Assembly: GCA_963733135.1 (NCBI GenBank)
Contig: CAVTBX010000009.1
Coordinates: 136,953-200,952 of the forward strand
Source: CAVTBX01 sp963733135
GTDB taxonomy: Bacteria; Actinomycetota; Thermoleophilia; Gaiellales; Gaiellaceae
DNA length: 64,000 bases
Direction of reading: 5' to 3'
Shown here: in pieces, positions 26,063-34,715 of the stretch
Layout of the letters: each line of letters starts with the position of its first letter
Position numbering within the stretch: the first letter of the stretch is position 1
Notes under the pieces: generated by a model
Databases searched by the model: none
Seen by the model: only the letters and a program-made list of their open reading frames with translations
What the model was told of the DNA's origin: nothing
Program-made: the position numbers and the translations under genes

Positions 26063-28221
26063 GTGGCCGTCGCGTCGCCCGAGCAGTACCTCACGGAGCT
26101 GAATCCAGTCCAGCGGGAGGCCGTCCTGCACACCGAAGGCCCCGTGCTCGTCGTCGCCGGAGCGGGCTCCGGCAAGACGCGCGTCCTGACCTTCCGCATC
26201 GTCCATCTGCTCCGTGCGGCGGGCGCGAAGCCGAACGAGATTCTCGCGATCACGTTCACGAACAAAGCCGCAGGCGAGATGAAGCGGCGGCTCGAGGACA
26301 TGGTCGGGGGCGTCGCGCGGACGATGTGGGTGATGACCTTCCACGCGGCGTGCGGCCGGATCCTCCGCCGCGAGATCCCGCGGCTCGGCTACCGCTCGAA
26401 CTTCACGATCTACGACTCAGGCCGACCAGGTGCGCGTCGTCGAAGCAGTGCCTCGAGGAGCTCGAGCGCGACCCCAAGCGCTTCGTGCCGCGCGGCATCC
26501 ACGTGCAGATCTCGAACGCCAAGAACCGGCTCGTCGGCCCGGAGGAGTACCGCGCACGCGTCTCGTCCTTCTACGACCAGACCGTCGCCGACGTGTACGA
26601 CCTCTATCAGCGGCGCCTCCACGCCTCGAACGCGCTCGACTTCGACGACATGCTCCTCCTCACCGTCGAGGTGTTGCGGCGTTTCCCCGAGGCGCGCGAA
26701 CGCTGGCAGAAGGCCTTCCGGTACGTACTCGTCGACGAGTACCAGGACACGAACCACGCGCAATACGTCCTCCTGAAGCTCCTCGCCGGAGAGCACCGGA
26801 ACGTGTGCGCGGTGGGCGATCCGGATCAGTCGATCTACGCGTTCCGCGGCGCGGACATCCGGAACATCCTCGAGTTCGAGCGCGATTTCGGCGAGGTCAC
26901 GACGATCCCGCTGGAGCAGAACTACCGCTCGACGAACGCGATCCTCGAGGCCGCCAACGCGGTCATCTCCAACAACCGCGAGCGCAAGCCCAAGAACCTC
27001 TGGTCCGAGCTCGGCGAGGGCGAGCCCGTGCGCGTCGTCGAGGTCGAGGACGAGCACGCGGAGGCTCGCTACGTGGCAGCGGAGATCGCGCAGCTCGTGG
27101 AAGGCGGGTTCGCGGCGTCCGAGGTCGCCGTGTTCTACCGGACGAACGCGCAGAGCCGCGTGCTCGAGGACGTGCTCGTCCGCCAAGAGGTGCCCTACCA
27201 GGTGATCGGCGGCCCGCGCTTCTACGAGCGGGCCGAGGTCAAGGACGCGGTCGCGTACCTCCAGGTCATCGACAACCCAGCCGATGCCGTGTCGCTCGGC
27301 CGGATCGCCAACCGGCCGCGGCGGGGGATCGGCGACACGTCGCTCGCACGCATCCAGTCCTTCGCGGACGCGCAGAACATCTCGCTCTGGGAGGCGCTCG
27401 GGCGTGCGGAGGAAGCGGGCTGCGCTGCGGCCGCGCTCAGGGCGGTCGGCAAGTTCCGGACGCTCATGGAGTCGCTCATGGCACAGGCCCAGGAGCTCTC
27501 GGTGTCGGAGCTCGTCGAGCGCGTGCTCGAGCAGTCGGGCTACGTCGAGGCGCTCGTGGCCGAGCGGACCGTCGAGGCTCAGGGCCGCGTCGAGAACCTC
27601 CAGGAGCTCGTCGGCGTCGCACGCGAGTACCAGGAGAGTGCCGACGACCCGACCCTCTCGGAGTTCCTCCAGGGCATCTCGCTCTTCTCGGATCAGGACG
27701 AGCTCGTCGACGAGGGCGGGCGCGTAACGCTCATGACGCTCCACAACGCGAAGGGGCTCGAGTACCGGGCCGTGTTCCTGATCGGCATGGAAGAGGGCGT
27801 CTTCCCGCACGCGCGCTCGCTCGAGGAGCAGGGCCTGGAGGAGGAGCGGCGGCTCTGCTACGTCGGCCTGACACGGGCGCAAGAGCGTCTGACGCTCACG
27901 CACGCCTCGTCGCGCTCGCTCTGGGGCTCGAAGAGCTACAACCTGCCGTCTCGGTTCCTCGATGAGCTGCCGGAGGAGCGAGTCGAGCGGGATCGCCTCC
28001 GGCCGACCTCGTGGTATTCCTACAACGCGCCGGCCCGCTCGCAAGCGCCGGAGCGCGACGTTCCGTCCCTCTCGACCGGCGATTCGGTGCGCCACTCGAC
28101 GCTCGGCGAGGGCGTCGTGACGCGCATCGAGCGCGACGGAACGATCACGATTCGCTTCGCCGATGACGGCGCGGAACGGCGGCTCATGCTGGAGTACGCC
28201 CCGCTCGAGCGGATCGCGTAG
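26063..28221 (+). CDS. pcrA: ATP-dependent DNA helicase PcrA/UvrD (frameshifted in this sequence)
   Basis: SF1A 3'-5' helicase for repair and replication restart. Motifs in order: Walker A AGAGSGKTRVL, AITFTNKAAGEMKRR, VDEYQDTNHAQY, GDPDQSIYAFRGAD, LEQNYRSTNAILEAA, TLHNAKGLEYRAVF and RLCYVGLTRAQERL. The C-terminal tudor-like domain (STGDSVRHSTLGEGVVTRIE) that binds RNA polymerase is present. The frame breaks twice within 26 bases: an extra T at 26417 and an extra G at 26442. Removing both restores YDQADQVRVVKQCLEELE and a protein of about 719 residues. Since the enzyme is usually essential, sequence error is the likelier cause. Confidence 0.9.
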
Positions 28222-28275
28222 CCGGCCGTTCAGCTGGCCGAATCCGCAGTGGCTTGGACGCTACCCTGCTCGGCT

Positions 28276-28816
28276 GTGGTTCGCCCAGCCGCCGTGGCGC
28301 TAGCCGCCGCGCTCCTCGTCCGTCACTCCTGCCGCCGCCCAGGTCGTCGACTCCGACGGCACCGGGCTCCGCGCCGCCGTCGAGGCCCGCGTGGCCGCCG
28401 CGAACACCTTTGCGCTCCCGCTGGACGGCCTGCTCGAGTCCAACTTCGGCTACCGGTGGGGCCGGCTGCACGCAGGCCTCGACATCGCCGTGCTCGGAAC
28501 CAACCGCGTCCACGCCGCGCTCGGCGGCGTCGTGACGAAGGTCGGCTACCAGGCTCACTACGCGGGCTATGGAAACGTCGTGGTCGTCCGCCACGGCGAC
28601 GGGCTCTCCACGTTGTACGCGCACCTGGCGAGCTACGGAGTGCGCGTCGGGCAGTCCGTGACACGCGGTGAGCTGGTCGGCCGAGCCGGGTGCACCGGCT
28701 CGTGCACGGGCACGCATCTGCATTTCGAGGCCCGCGTGAAGGGCAAGCCGGTCAACCCGATGCGCTTCTTGGGCGCCGCAGCACGTCCGCTACAATCGCC
28801 TCTCCAGGGCGGTTAG
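28276..28816 (+). CDS. M23 (LytM-type) peptidase, signal peptide frame-broken
   Basis: Secreted zinc endopeptidase domain: NFGYRWGRLHAGLDIAV (His and Asp ligands) and TGTHLHFEARVKGKPVNP (HxH), about 140 residues. The domain reads from GTG 28391, but a signal peptide MVRPAAVALAAALLV lies just upstream in another frame. Removing one C at 28321 joins them through VTPAAAQVVDSDGTGLRAAV. The stop codon lies within the acceptor/D-arm start of tRNA-Val (ten-base overlap). Expected to act on peptidoglycan cross-links. Confidence 0.8.
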
Positions 28817-28879
28817 CTCAGTTGGGAGAGCACCAGCTCGACAAGCTGGGGGTCACTGGTTCGAGCCCAGTACCGCCCA
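28807..28879 (+). tRNA. tRNA-Val (GAC)
   Basis: 73-nt cloverleaf: acceptor GGGCGGT/ACCGCCC, D-arm TAGCTCAGTTGGGAGAGCA, anticodon stem CCAGC/GCTGG with loop TCGACAA (anticodon GAC), TpsiC arm CTGGTTCGAGCCCAG. Discriminator A; CCA is not encoded (CCT follows). Position 33 reads C instead of the almost invariant U, which is odd. The 5' end overlaps the stop of the M23 gene. Confidence 0.92.
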
Positions 28880-28898
28880 CCTTCTCCGATCCAAGTCC

Positions 28899-28920
28899 GG
28901 CTCACGCTTTTGCGTGAGCC
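28899..28920 (+). terminator. Terminator after tRNA-Val
   Basis: Perfect stem GGCTCACGC / GCGTGAGCC around a TTTT loop, 20 bases downstream of the tRNA. Confidence 0.8.
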
Positions 28921-29089
28921 ATGACGACTCGGATCGGATTCTCGAGGCCCGCGGAAGTCATTGAGCCGCACCGGGCGGAGCCCGGAGCGGCAACGAGAAC
29001 CTGGGGCTCTAGGTTGTCGCACGTTTGCGTGTGCTCGCCGGGCGGGTAGGAGAGCACGCATGGAAATGGCGAGGGAGGGGCGGACCTAG

Positions 29090-29956
29090 ATGCGAGACGG
29101 GCAAGCGGTTCTTTCCGGTTCTGCACGCCGAGCTGAGTCTGACGCGAAGCGAGGCGGGGGCTGGTTCGCCGGCCTGGCGCGCGTCGGGATCGTCGCGAAG
29201 GGCGTCTCCTACGGGATCGTCGGGGTCCTCGCACTCATGCTGGCTCTTGGCGAGGGCGGCAAGACCACGAGTCGAGAGGGTGCGCTCGCGACGCTTGCGA
29301 AGGAGCCGTTCGGCAAAGTGCTCCTCGCCGTCCTGGCCCTCGGCTTCGCCGCGTACGCGCTTTGGCGGCTGATCCTCGTCTTCGCCTCCGACGTGGAGGA
29401 CGACGAGAAGCTCAAGGGGTGGGGCGAGCGAGCCGCCAATATCGTGCGCGTCCTCATCTATGGCGGTCTCACGTTCGCGACGCTCAAGATCCTCTTCGGC
29501 TCGGGCAGCAGCCAGTCGGAGAACGAGAAAGCACAGGAGACGGCTTCGACGATTCTTTCCTGGCCCGCCGGGACCTGGCTCGTCGGCCTCGCGGGTCTGG
29601 TGATCATCGGGATCGGCTTGTGGAATGGCTATCAGGGGATCGCAACGAAGTTCGAGGACGAGTGGCGAACCGGCGAGATGCACGAGAAGGCCCGGACCTG
29701 GGGACGCCGCGTCGGGGTCGCGGGGCACGTGTCGCGGGCCGTCGTCTTCGCCCTGATCGGCATCTTCGTGATCAAAGCGGCAGTCGAGTACAAGCCCAGC
29801 GCGGCGATCGGCCTCGATGGAGCCCTCCACAAGGTCGCCACGGCTCCCTACGGCCCGGTTCTGCTTGGGATCACCGCCGTAGGACTCATCTGCTACGCCG
29901 TGTTTTGCTTCGTGGACGCCCGCTACCGCGACGTGTCCGCGAGCGGATCCGAGTAA
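29090..29956 (+). CDS. DUF1206 membrane protein
   Basis: 288-residue protein with three repeats of a two-helix unit, as in DUF1206: ARVGIVAKGVSYGIVGVLAL, RAANIVRVLIYGGLTFATLK and GHVSRAVVFALIGIFVIKAA, each paired with a second helix (LALGFAAYALWRLI, LVIIGIGLWNGYQG, ITAVGLICYAVFCF). Function unknown. ATG 29090 follows GAGGGAGGGG. The 169 bp upstream holds the tRNA terminator and nothing else recognised. A hairpin follows at 29984. Confidence 0.85.
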   Translation: MRDGQAVLSGSARRAESDAKRGGGWFAGLARVGIVAKGVSYGIVGVLALMLALGEGGKTTSREGALATLAKEPFGKVLLAVLALGFAAYALWRLILVFASDVEDDEKLKGWGERAANIVRVLIYGGLTFATLKILFGSGSSQSENEKAQETASTILSWPAGTWLVGLAGLVIIGIGLWNGYQGIATKFEDEWRTGEMHEKARTWGRRVGVAGHVSRAVVFALIGIFVIKAAVEYKPSAAIGLDGALHKVATAPYGPVLLGITAVGLICYAVFCFVDARYRDVSASGSE

Positions 29957-29983
29957 CACCGCACGCGACCGATCTCGTGGAAA

Positions 29984-30010
29984 CTGCTCGGAAGGGGACT
30001 CGCCGAGCAG
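29984..30010 (+). terminator. Terminator after the DUF1206 gene
   Basis: Eight-bp stem CTGCTCGG / CCGAGCAG with an 11-nt loop, about 30 bases past the stop codon. Confidence 0.55.
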
Positions 30011-30133
30011 GTCGAATCTAACCGGCGGGCGGCGGTTGGGCCTCCCGCGCCGCAGTGGAGGCGCGCTTTCCCAGGACCCCCCAAAGCGCGTTTACCTCGG
30101 CCGCCGCCCTCTCCCTTCTGCCGGTCGGGACGT

Positions 30134-30382
30134 CTACCTCAGGTTGACGTCGACGCCGAAGAGCACCAGCGGCCAGATGAGGATCGCGATCACCGCTTCT
30201 CCGACCGCTCTCAGGGTGTCGAAGTCGTCGAAGTAGTCGTTCACCGCCGCGACCACGACTCCGACGATCAGATAGATGCCGCCCAACGAGATTCCGCGCA
30301 CGGCGCACGGGTTCCCGCCGGTTTCCTGCGCCAAACGCTTGCCTCTCCTCATCGCCCGGGCGAGAATCGACGCACTCGTCAC
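30134..30382 (-). CDS. Small two-helix membrane protein, unknown function
   Basis: Up to 82 residues with two hydrophobic helices (GISLGGIYLIVGVVVAAVND and AVIAILIWPLVLFGVDVNL). The start may be GTG 30382 or ATG 30352; neither has a good ribosome binding site. It is divergent from the SRPBCC gene, whose AAGGAGG lies between them. Not recognised. Confidence 0.5.
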   Translation of the reverse strand: MTSASILARAMRRGKRLAQETGGNPCAVRGISLGGIYLIVGVVVAAVNDYFDDFDTLRAVGEAVIAILIWPLVLFGVDVNLR

Positions 30383-30393
30383 AAGGAGGAACC

Positions 30394-30822
30394 GTGATTC
30401 GCACCAAATCCGAGCTGCACGTCGCCGCCCCGCCCGAGGTCGTCTTCGACCGCCTCGTCGACCAGCGGAACGAGGTCCACTGGAACCCGATGACCGTCGA
30501 GATGACGAAGACGACCGACGGCGAGGTCGCCTCGGGCACCCGCTTTGAGGGAAAGATGAAGCGCGTCGGGCCGATGCACATGGTCGTCACCGACTACGAC
30601 CGGCCGCGCGCGTTCAAGTCGAGCGGCGGCAGCCGAGGGGCCGACGTCGAGTACGCGGCGACGCTCGAGCCGGCCGACGGCGGTACTCGCATCCGCTCGC
30701 TCCTCGAGATCGAGCCGAAGGGGATGACGAAGCTCTTCGCGCCGATCATGGCCCGCCAGGTGCCGAAGCAGGAGGAAGAGTCGATGCAGTCCTTCAAGCG
30801 CTGGGTCGAGTCGAGCTCCTAG
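30394..30822 (+). CDS. SRPBCC (START/Bet v1-like) family protein
   Basis: 142-residue helix-grip protein beginning MIRTKSELHVAAPPEVVFDR, followed by DRLVDQRNEVHWNPM and ending in the long C-terminal helix (EESMQSFKRWVESSS). Such proteins bind hydrophobic ligands; the ligand is unknown. GTG 30394 is preceded by AAGGAGGAACC. The stop codon lies in the left arm of family-1 repeat copy C. Confidence 0.8.
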   Translation: MIRTKSELHVAAPPEVVFDRLVDQRNEVHWNPMTVEMTKTTDGEVASGTRFEGKMKRVGPMHMVVTDYDRPRAFKSSGGSRGADVEYAATLEPADGGTRIRSLLEIEPKGMTKLFAPIMARQVPKQEEESMQSFKRWVESSS

Positions 30823-30987
30823 GAGGGTTTGGCGCAAGAGCCGTTGAGCCGCCAGGCCGCGTTGCTCGCTTCGAGGCCGCGTCCTCAGTCGCACCCGTAC
30901 CTCTCGGTACGCGCGCTCCCTGCGTCCTTGCCTCGAAACGAGCAGCACAACCTGTTCGACGAAGACTCTTCCGCCAAACCCTCCTAG
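30819..30987 (-). repeat. Family-1 structured repeat, copy C
   Basis: 169-nt element, core on the minus strand. Outer arms CTAGGAGGGTTTGGCG (30819-30834) and CGCCAAACCCTCCTAG (30972-30987) pair perfectly over 16 bp. An inner pair TTGCTCGCTTCGAGGC / GCCTCGAAACGAGCAGC flanks the core. Core read on the minus strand: AAGGACGCAGGGAG (30929-30916), hairpin CGTACC-GAGA-GGTACG (30911-30896), CGACTGAGGACGC (30891-30879). The GAGA loop is a GNRA tetraloop on this strand. The left arm contains the stop codon of the SRPBCC gene. Confidence 0.85.
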
Positions 30988-31040
30988 ACGTAAGGAACCT
31001 CGGAGGGCTCCTCCGGTGTATGGGAGGAAAAGGAGGAGCC

Positions 31041-31625
31041 ATGCGCACAGCTCTACTCGGATTCATCGTCGTCCTCGTGCTGGTCGTCGCAGCCCCCGCG
31101 AGCGCCGGTTGCTGGGCGACGGTCGGGGTCGCCCCACCGCCGGCGGGCATCGGCCCCGGCGACACCTGGACGGCCGAGCTCACTGTCCTCCAGCACGGGA
31201 AGAGCCCGCTGCCCGACGCGGCCGACGCACGCCCGACCGTGATCATCCAGAACGCGGACACCGGCGAGCGCCGCACCTTCAAGGGCAAGCCGACAGATCC
31301 GGCCGCCGGCGTCTACGTCGCCGAGGTCGTCTTCCCGGCCGGTGGCTCGTGGACGTACGCGGTCGACGACGGCTTCAACTCGTGGAACGGCGAACCGGCG
31401 CCCTGCTCGCAGACGCACACGTTCGCGGCGGTCGACGTCGGCGGCTCCGGCGGCTCGGCGGCAGCGGCCGGACCGCCGGCTGGGCCTGGCTCCGCCTCGA
31501 GCTCCGACTCGAGCTCGTTCCCGGCCTGGCCGGTGGGCGGCGGGATCGCCGGCGCGGTCGTTGCCGCACTTGCACTCGGACTCTTCCTGCGCCGGCGCGC
31601 GCCGCGGGCCCCGGCTTCGGTCTAG
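31041..31625 (+). CDS. Exported FixH/YtkA-like domain protein with C-terminal membrane anchor
   Basis: 194-residue protein: signal MRTALLGFIVVLVLVVAAPA, an Ig-like domain (GIGPGDTWTAELTVLQHG, RPTVIIQNADTGERRTFKG, DPAAGVYVAEVVFPAGGSWT) resembling FixH/YtkA. A Ser/Gly linker and a terminal helix with an RRRAPR stop-transfer follow. ATG 31041 follows AAGGAGGAGCC. The TAG stop shares the tetranucleotide CTAG with the stop of the convergent exporter gene. Family assignment is tentative. Confidence 0.65.
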   Translation: MRTALLGFIVVLVLVVAAPASAGCWATVGVAPPPAGIGPGDTWTAELTVLQHGKSPLPDAADARPTVIIQNADTGERRTFKGKPTDPAAGVYVAEVVFPAGGSWTYAVDDGFNSWNGEPAPCSQTHTFAAVDVGGSGGSAAAAGPPAGPGSASSSDSSSFPAWPVGGGIAGAVVAALALGLFLRRRAPRAPASV

Positions 31626-32540
31626 GGAGACGAGTGACGCGGAGGGCCGGCCCGGCGCCGGCCCTCCCGTGACCACGGGCTCGTCTGCACGATCACGGCC
31701 GCGACGACGACCACGCCGCCGATGAGCGTGGCGGTGCCCGGCTCCTCGGAGATCGCGAGCCAGACCCAGAGCGGGCCGAGCACGATCTCGATCAGCGTGA
31801 TCAGCGCGACCTCGGCGGCGGGGATGAGCCGCGCGCCCAGAGTGAGGAAGGTCAAGCCGAGGCCCATCTGGCCCGCACCCAGCAGGACGAGGAGCCCGAG
31901 GTCGTCGCCGCCGATCTGGCTTGCGCTTGCGAACGGGACCGCGACGACGAAGACGATCAGCTGCGACAAGCAGGTGGCGGGCGCCATCGAGATCTCCCGG
32001 TGGCGGCGGGCGATCACGACCGCGACCGCGAAGGCGAGCGTCATGAGGAGCGCGATCGCCTGCCCGCGAAGGCCTTCGCTCGACGGCCCGCCGATCATCA
32101 CCGCGACGCCGCCCAGCGCGATGATCATGGCGATCCATGTGCGGCGGCTGACCCGCTCGCCGAGCGCGACCCCGGCGAGGATCGCCGCCGCCACGGGGGC
32201 GAGCGCCTGGAGGAAGAGGACGTTCGCGACCGTCGTCTCGTTCAGCGCGACGATGAAGCGAGCCCGAGGCAATCGCCGTCATGAGCGCGAACACGAGACC
32301 GGCACGGCCGATCGAGCGGAACGCGCCGACCACTTCGCCGCGGCTCGAGATCGCCACGTAGACGAGGAGCGCAAGGAAAGCGAACACCGCGCGGCCGGCG
32401 ACCTGCGTCGCCGTGTCCATCGAGAGCTCGCGCTGAAGGAGCCCGGCCGTCGACCAGGCGAGCGCCGCGAGGACGATGTACGTCTGCCCTCGCCGCCGCT
32501 CGCGCCCGAGCTCGTGCGCGTCGGCCGTCGTAACCGTCAC
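31622..32540 (-). CDS. EamA/DMT-family transporter (one frameshift in this sequence)
   Basis: Two-domain, ten-helix exporter of about 305 residues. First EamA unit: GQTYIVLAALAWSTAGLLQR; second: ALLMTLAFAVAVVIARRHRE and LIEIVLGPLWVWLAISEEPG. An extra base at 32259 separates GLVFALMTAIASGS from FIVALNETTVANVLFLQALA; removing it gives one continuous frame from GTG 32540. Stop overlaps the convergent gene in CTAG (31622-31625). Substrate unknown. Confidence 0.82.
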
Positions 32541-32641
32541 CGCCGCTAGTGAATCAGCCGCGGGCGCACATCGCGGCGATCGTCTCTCAGAGCAGACGAC
32601 TCAGTGCGGTTGCCGCACCGCTCGGATAGCGTCGCGGCCGA

Positions 32642-33647
32642 ATGCCCAGGATCGCCGACGCGCACAACGACCTGCTCATGGAGCTCGCCTACCGAAAGGC
32701 AGAGTCCAACCCGTTTGCGACGCACTGGCTCCCGAAGCTCCAAGCCGGCGGGGTCGGGCTCCAGGTCTGCGCGCTCTATCCGACGTTCGACCTGACGCCC
32801 GAGGCGGCGCTTCGGACGACTCTCGAGCAGATAGCGTGCCTGGCATCGCGCCGCCCGGGAGAACTCCGAGGACGTGCTCCTCGTCCGCACGAAGCGCGAC
32901 CTCGACGAGGTCGAGGCGGGCGACCGGATCGGGCTCGTCCTCTCCGTCGAGGGGGCCGAGCCGTTCGGGCTCGATCCGGGCATGGCCGAGGTCTACTGGG
33001 AGCTCGGCGTCAGGCTCGTCGGGCTGACGTGGAATCGCCGGAACGCATTCGCGGACGGCGCCGCCGAGACGCCGACAGGAGGCCTGAGCGCGCTCGGCTG
33101 CGAGCTCGTCGACCGGCTCGTGTCGCTCGGGATCGCCATCGACCTCGCGCATGCGTCCGAGCGGACGTTCGAGGAGGTGCTCTCCCGCGTCGTCGACACG
33201 CCCGTCCTCGTGAGCCACGCGGGGTGCCGCGCGCTCCTCGACACGCCGAGGAACGTGTCGGACGACAACCTGCGGGCGATTGCAGACCGCGGCGGCGTCC
33301 TCGGCCTCATGGCGCTCCCGCTCGTCATCGATCCCGACGAGCCGACGATCGACCGCCTCATCGACCATCTCGACCACGCTGTCTCCGTGATGGGCATCGA
33401 GGGCGTCGCCCTCGGCGGCGACTTCGTCCGCCAGCTCGCCCGCTCGGGAGCCGTCTACGGAGAGGTGACCCACGGGCTCCTCCCACCCGGTCAGACGCTC
33501 GACTCCGCTATCGACGAGCTCGAGGGCCCGGAGGACTACCCGAAGCTCGTCGCCGCGCTGGAGCGCCGCGGCTACGGGGGCGACGACCTCGAGCGGATCC
33601 TGTGGCGGAACCTCGTCCGCGTGATCCGCCGGGCGCTTCCCGTCTAG
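32642..33647 (+). CDS. Membrane (renal-type) dipeptidase, peptidase M19 (one frameshift)
   Basis: Zinc dipeptidase TIM-barrel of about 335 residues. N-terminal metal motif ADAHNDLLMELAYRK (HxD), bridging Glu in GLVLSVEGAEPFG, His in AIDLAHASERTF and VLVSHAGCRAL, and late GVALGGDFVR (where GxDFDG is typical). An extra C at 32840 splits TLEQIAC from WHRAARENSEDVLLVRTKR; with it removed one frame runs from ATG 32642. No signal peptide is visible. Stop shares CTAG with the convergent gene. Confidence 0.85.
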
Positions 33648-34006
33648 CCCTGATTGCGCTGCTCGTCCGGGTGGTGACGCCCGTGGTAGCTGATCAGCGT
33701 GCAGAGGAGCCCGACGAGCGCTACGCCGGGGCCGACTTCGAAGGCGAGGCGCGACTCGTCCGTCCGCTCGACCCCCGTCAGGAGGCCGCCGACTGCGATC
33801 CAGACGGCCGCGAAGATCGCCGGGAGGAGGAGCAGAATCACCGTCCAGTTGTGCCACGGTCGGGCACGTCGCTCCCAGAGCACGTAGTCGGCGGCGGCCA
33901 AGACGGCCACGACGACGGCCGGCCCGATGCCCGTGACGATCTCGCCGGACAGCACGGCCACGCAGGCCGCCCCGAAGAGGGCTCCAAGCGTCAAGTACTT
34001 CGGCAC
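33644..34006 (-). CDS. Small integral membrane protein, unknown function
   Basis: 120-residue protein with four predicted helices (YLTLGALFGAACVAVLSGEI, AVVVAVLAAADYVLW, WTVILLLLPAIFAAVWIAVG, VALVGLLCTLISYH). Not recognised. GTG 34006 is back-to-back with the PHO-box region of the DUF47-pit operon, so it might share that control. Its TAG stop lies in CTAG shared with the dipeptidase gene. Confidence 0.6.
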   Translation of the reverse strand: MPKYLTLGALFGAACVAVLSGEIVTGIGPAVVVAVLAAADYVLWERRARPWHNWTVILLLLPAIFAAVWIAVGGLLTGVERTDESRLAFEVGPGVALVGLLCTLISYHGRHHPDEQRNQG

Positions 34007-34026
34007 GGCGTCGCAGCGTAACCGGG

Positions 34027-34059
34027 GTTCAGAGAGCGTTCACCACTCCTCCACACATG
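34027..34059 (+). promoter_or_regulatory. PHO-box-like direct repeats upstream of DUF47-pit
   Basis: Three consecutive 11-nt units: GTTCAGAGAGC, GTTCACCACTC, CTCCACACATG. The actinobacterial PhoP box consists of 11-nt direct repeats with a GTTCA-type core. The first two units match well, the third weakly. Confidence 0.65.
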
Positions 34060-34089
34060 TGTCCGGCGGCGTTAGAGTCCCGCGCGCCC

Positions 34090-34710
34090 GTGAAGCTGAG
34101 CCTCATCCCGCGCACCAGCGCCTTCTTCGACCTCTTCACCGAGGCGGGAGAGAACGCGCTGGCGGCTGCGCGCAAGGCGGAGACGCGCTTTCGCGAGTAC
34201 CCGAGCTCGTCCGTGACGCAGGCGTCCGTGAAGGAGGTCGAGCACGCGGGCGACCGGATCACGCGGGACCTCATCCAGCTCCTGAACACGCAGTACGTGA
34301 CGCCGTTCGACCGGGAGGACATTTTCGCGCTCGCCACGGCGCTCGACGATGTCGTCGACCACATCGACGAGGCCACGGACCTGCTCGAGATCTACGACGT
34401 GGAAGCGACGGCGAAGCCCGCGCTCGAGCAGTGCCGCATCCTCGTGGGCGCGGTCGAGGAGCTTGCCGCAGCGGTCGCCGACCTCAAGGGCCGGACCGGG
34501 GTGCAGGAGCGGCTCGTGAGGCTGAAGGAGCTCGAGGACGACGGCGACCGGGTCTCACGGGATGCGATCGCATCGCTCTTCCAGGACTCGAGGATCGACC
34601 CGCTCGTGGTCATCCGCTGGAAGGACATCTTCGAGGCGCTCGAAGACGCGATCGATGCGGCCGAGACGGCCGCGAACGTCGTCGGGAACATTCTCGTGAA
34701 GAACGCCTAA
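34090..34710 (+). CDS. DUF47 (PhoU-like) protein, Pit accessory
   Basis: 206-residue all-helical PhoU-like protein of the DUF47 family: SLIPRTSAFFDLFTEAGENA, KEVEHAGDRITRDLIQLLN, FDREDIFALATALDDVVDHI and WKDIFEALEDAIDAAETAAN. The conserved acidic E/DxxxD positions bind metal in PhoU folds. Start GTG 34090 fits the family N-terminus; the upstream ATG 34057 falls in the PHO-box and is less likely. Five bases before pit, the standard arrangement for a regulator of Pit. Confidence 0.87.
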   Translation: MKLSLIPRTSAFFDLFTEAGENALAAARKAETRFREYPSSSVTQASVKEVEHAGDRITRDLIQLLNTQYVTPFDREDIFALATALDDVVDHIDEATDLLEIYDVEATAKPALEQCRILVGAVEELAAAVADLKGRTGVQERLVRLKELEDDGDRVSRDAIASLFQDSRIDPLVVIRWKDIFEALEDAIDAAETAANVVGNILVKNA

Positions 34711-34715
34711 GCGCC

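Noticed and set aside
26410..28095. 561-codon minus-strand frame opposite pcrA
   Set aside because: Mirror of a highly conserved helicase; no recognisable motif, no ribosome binding site.
30819..30987. Family-1 copy C considered as an IS or MITE with terminal inverted repeats
   Set aside because: The arms of the four copies are unrelated to each other and no target duplication is evident, unlike a normal MITE family. Kept as a structured repeat of unknown nature.
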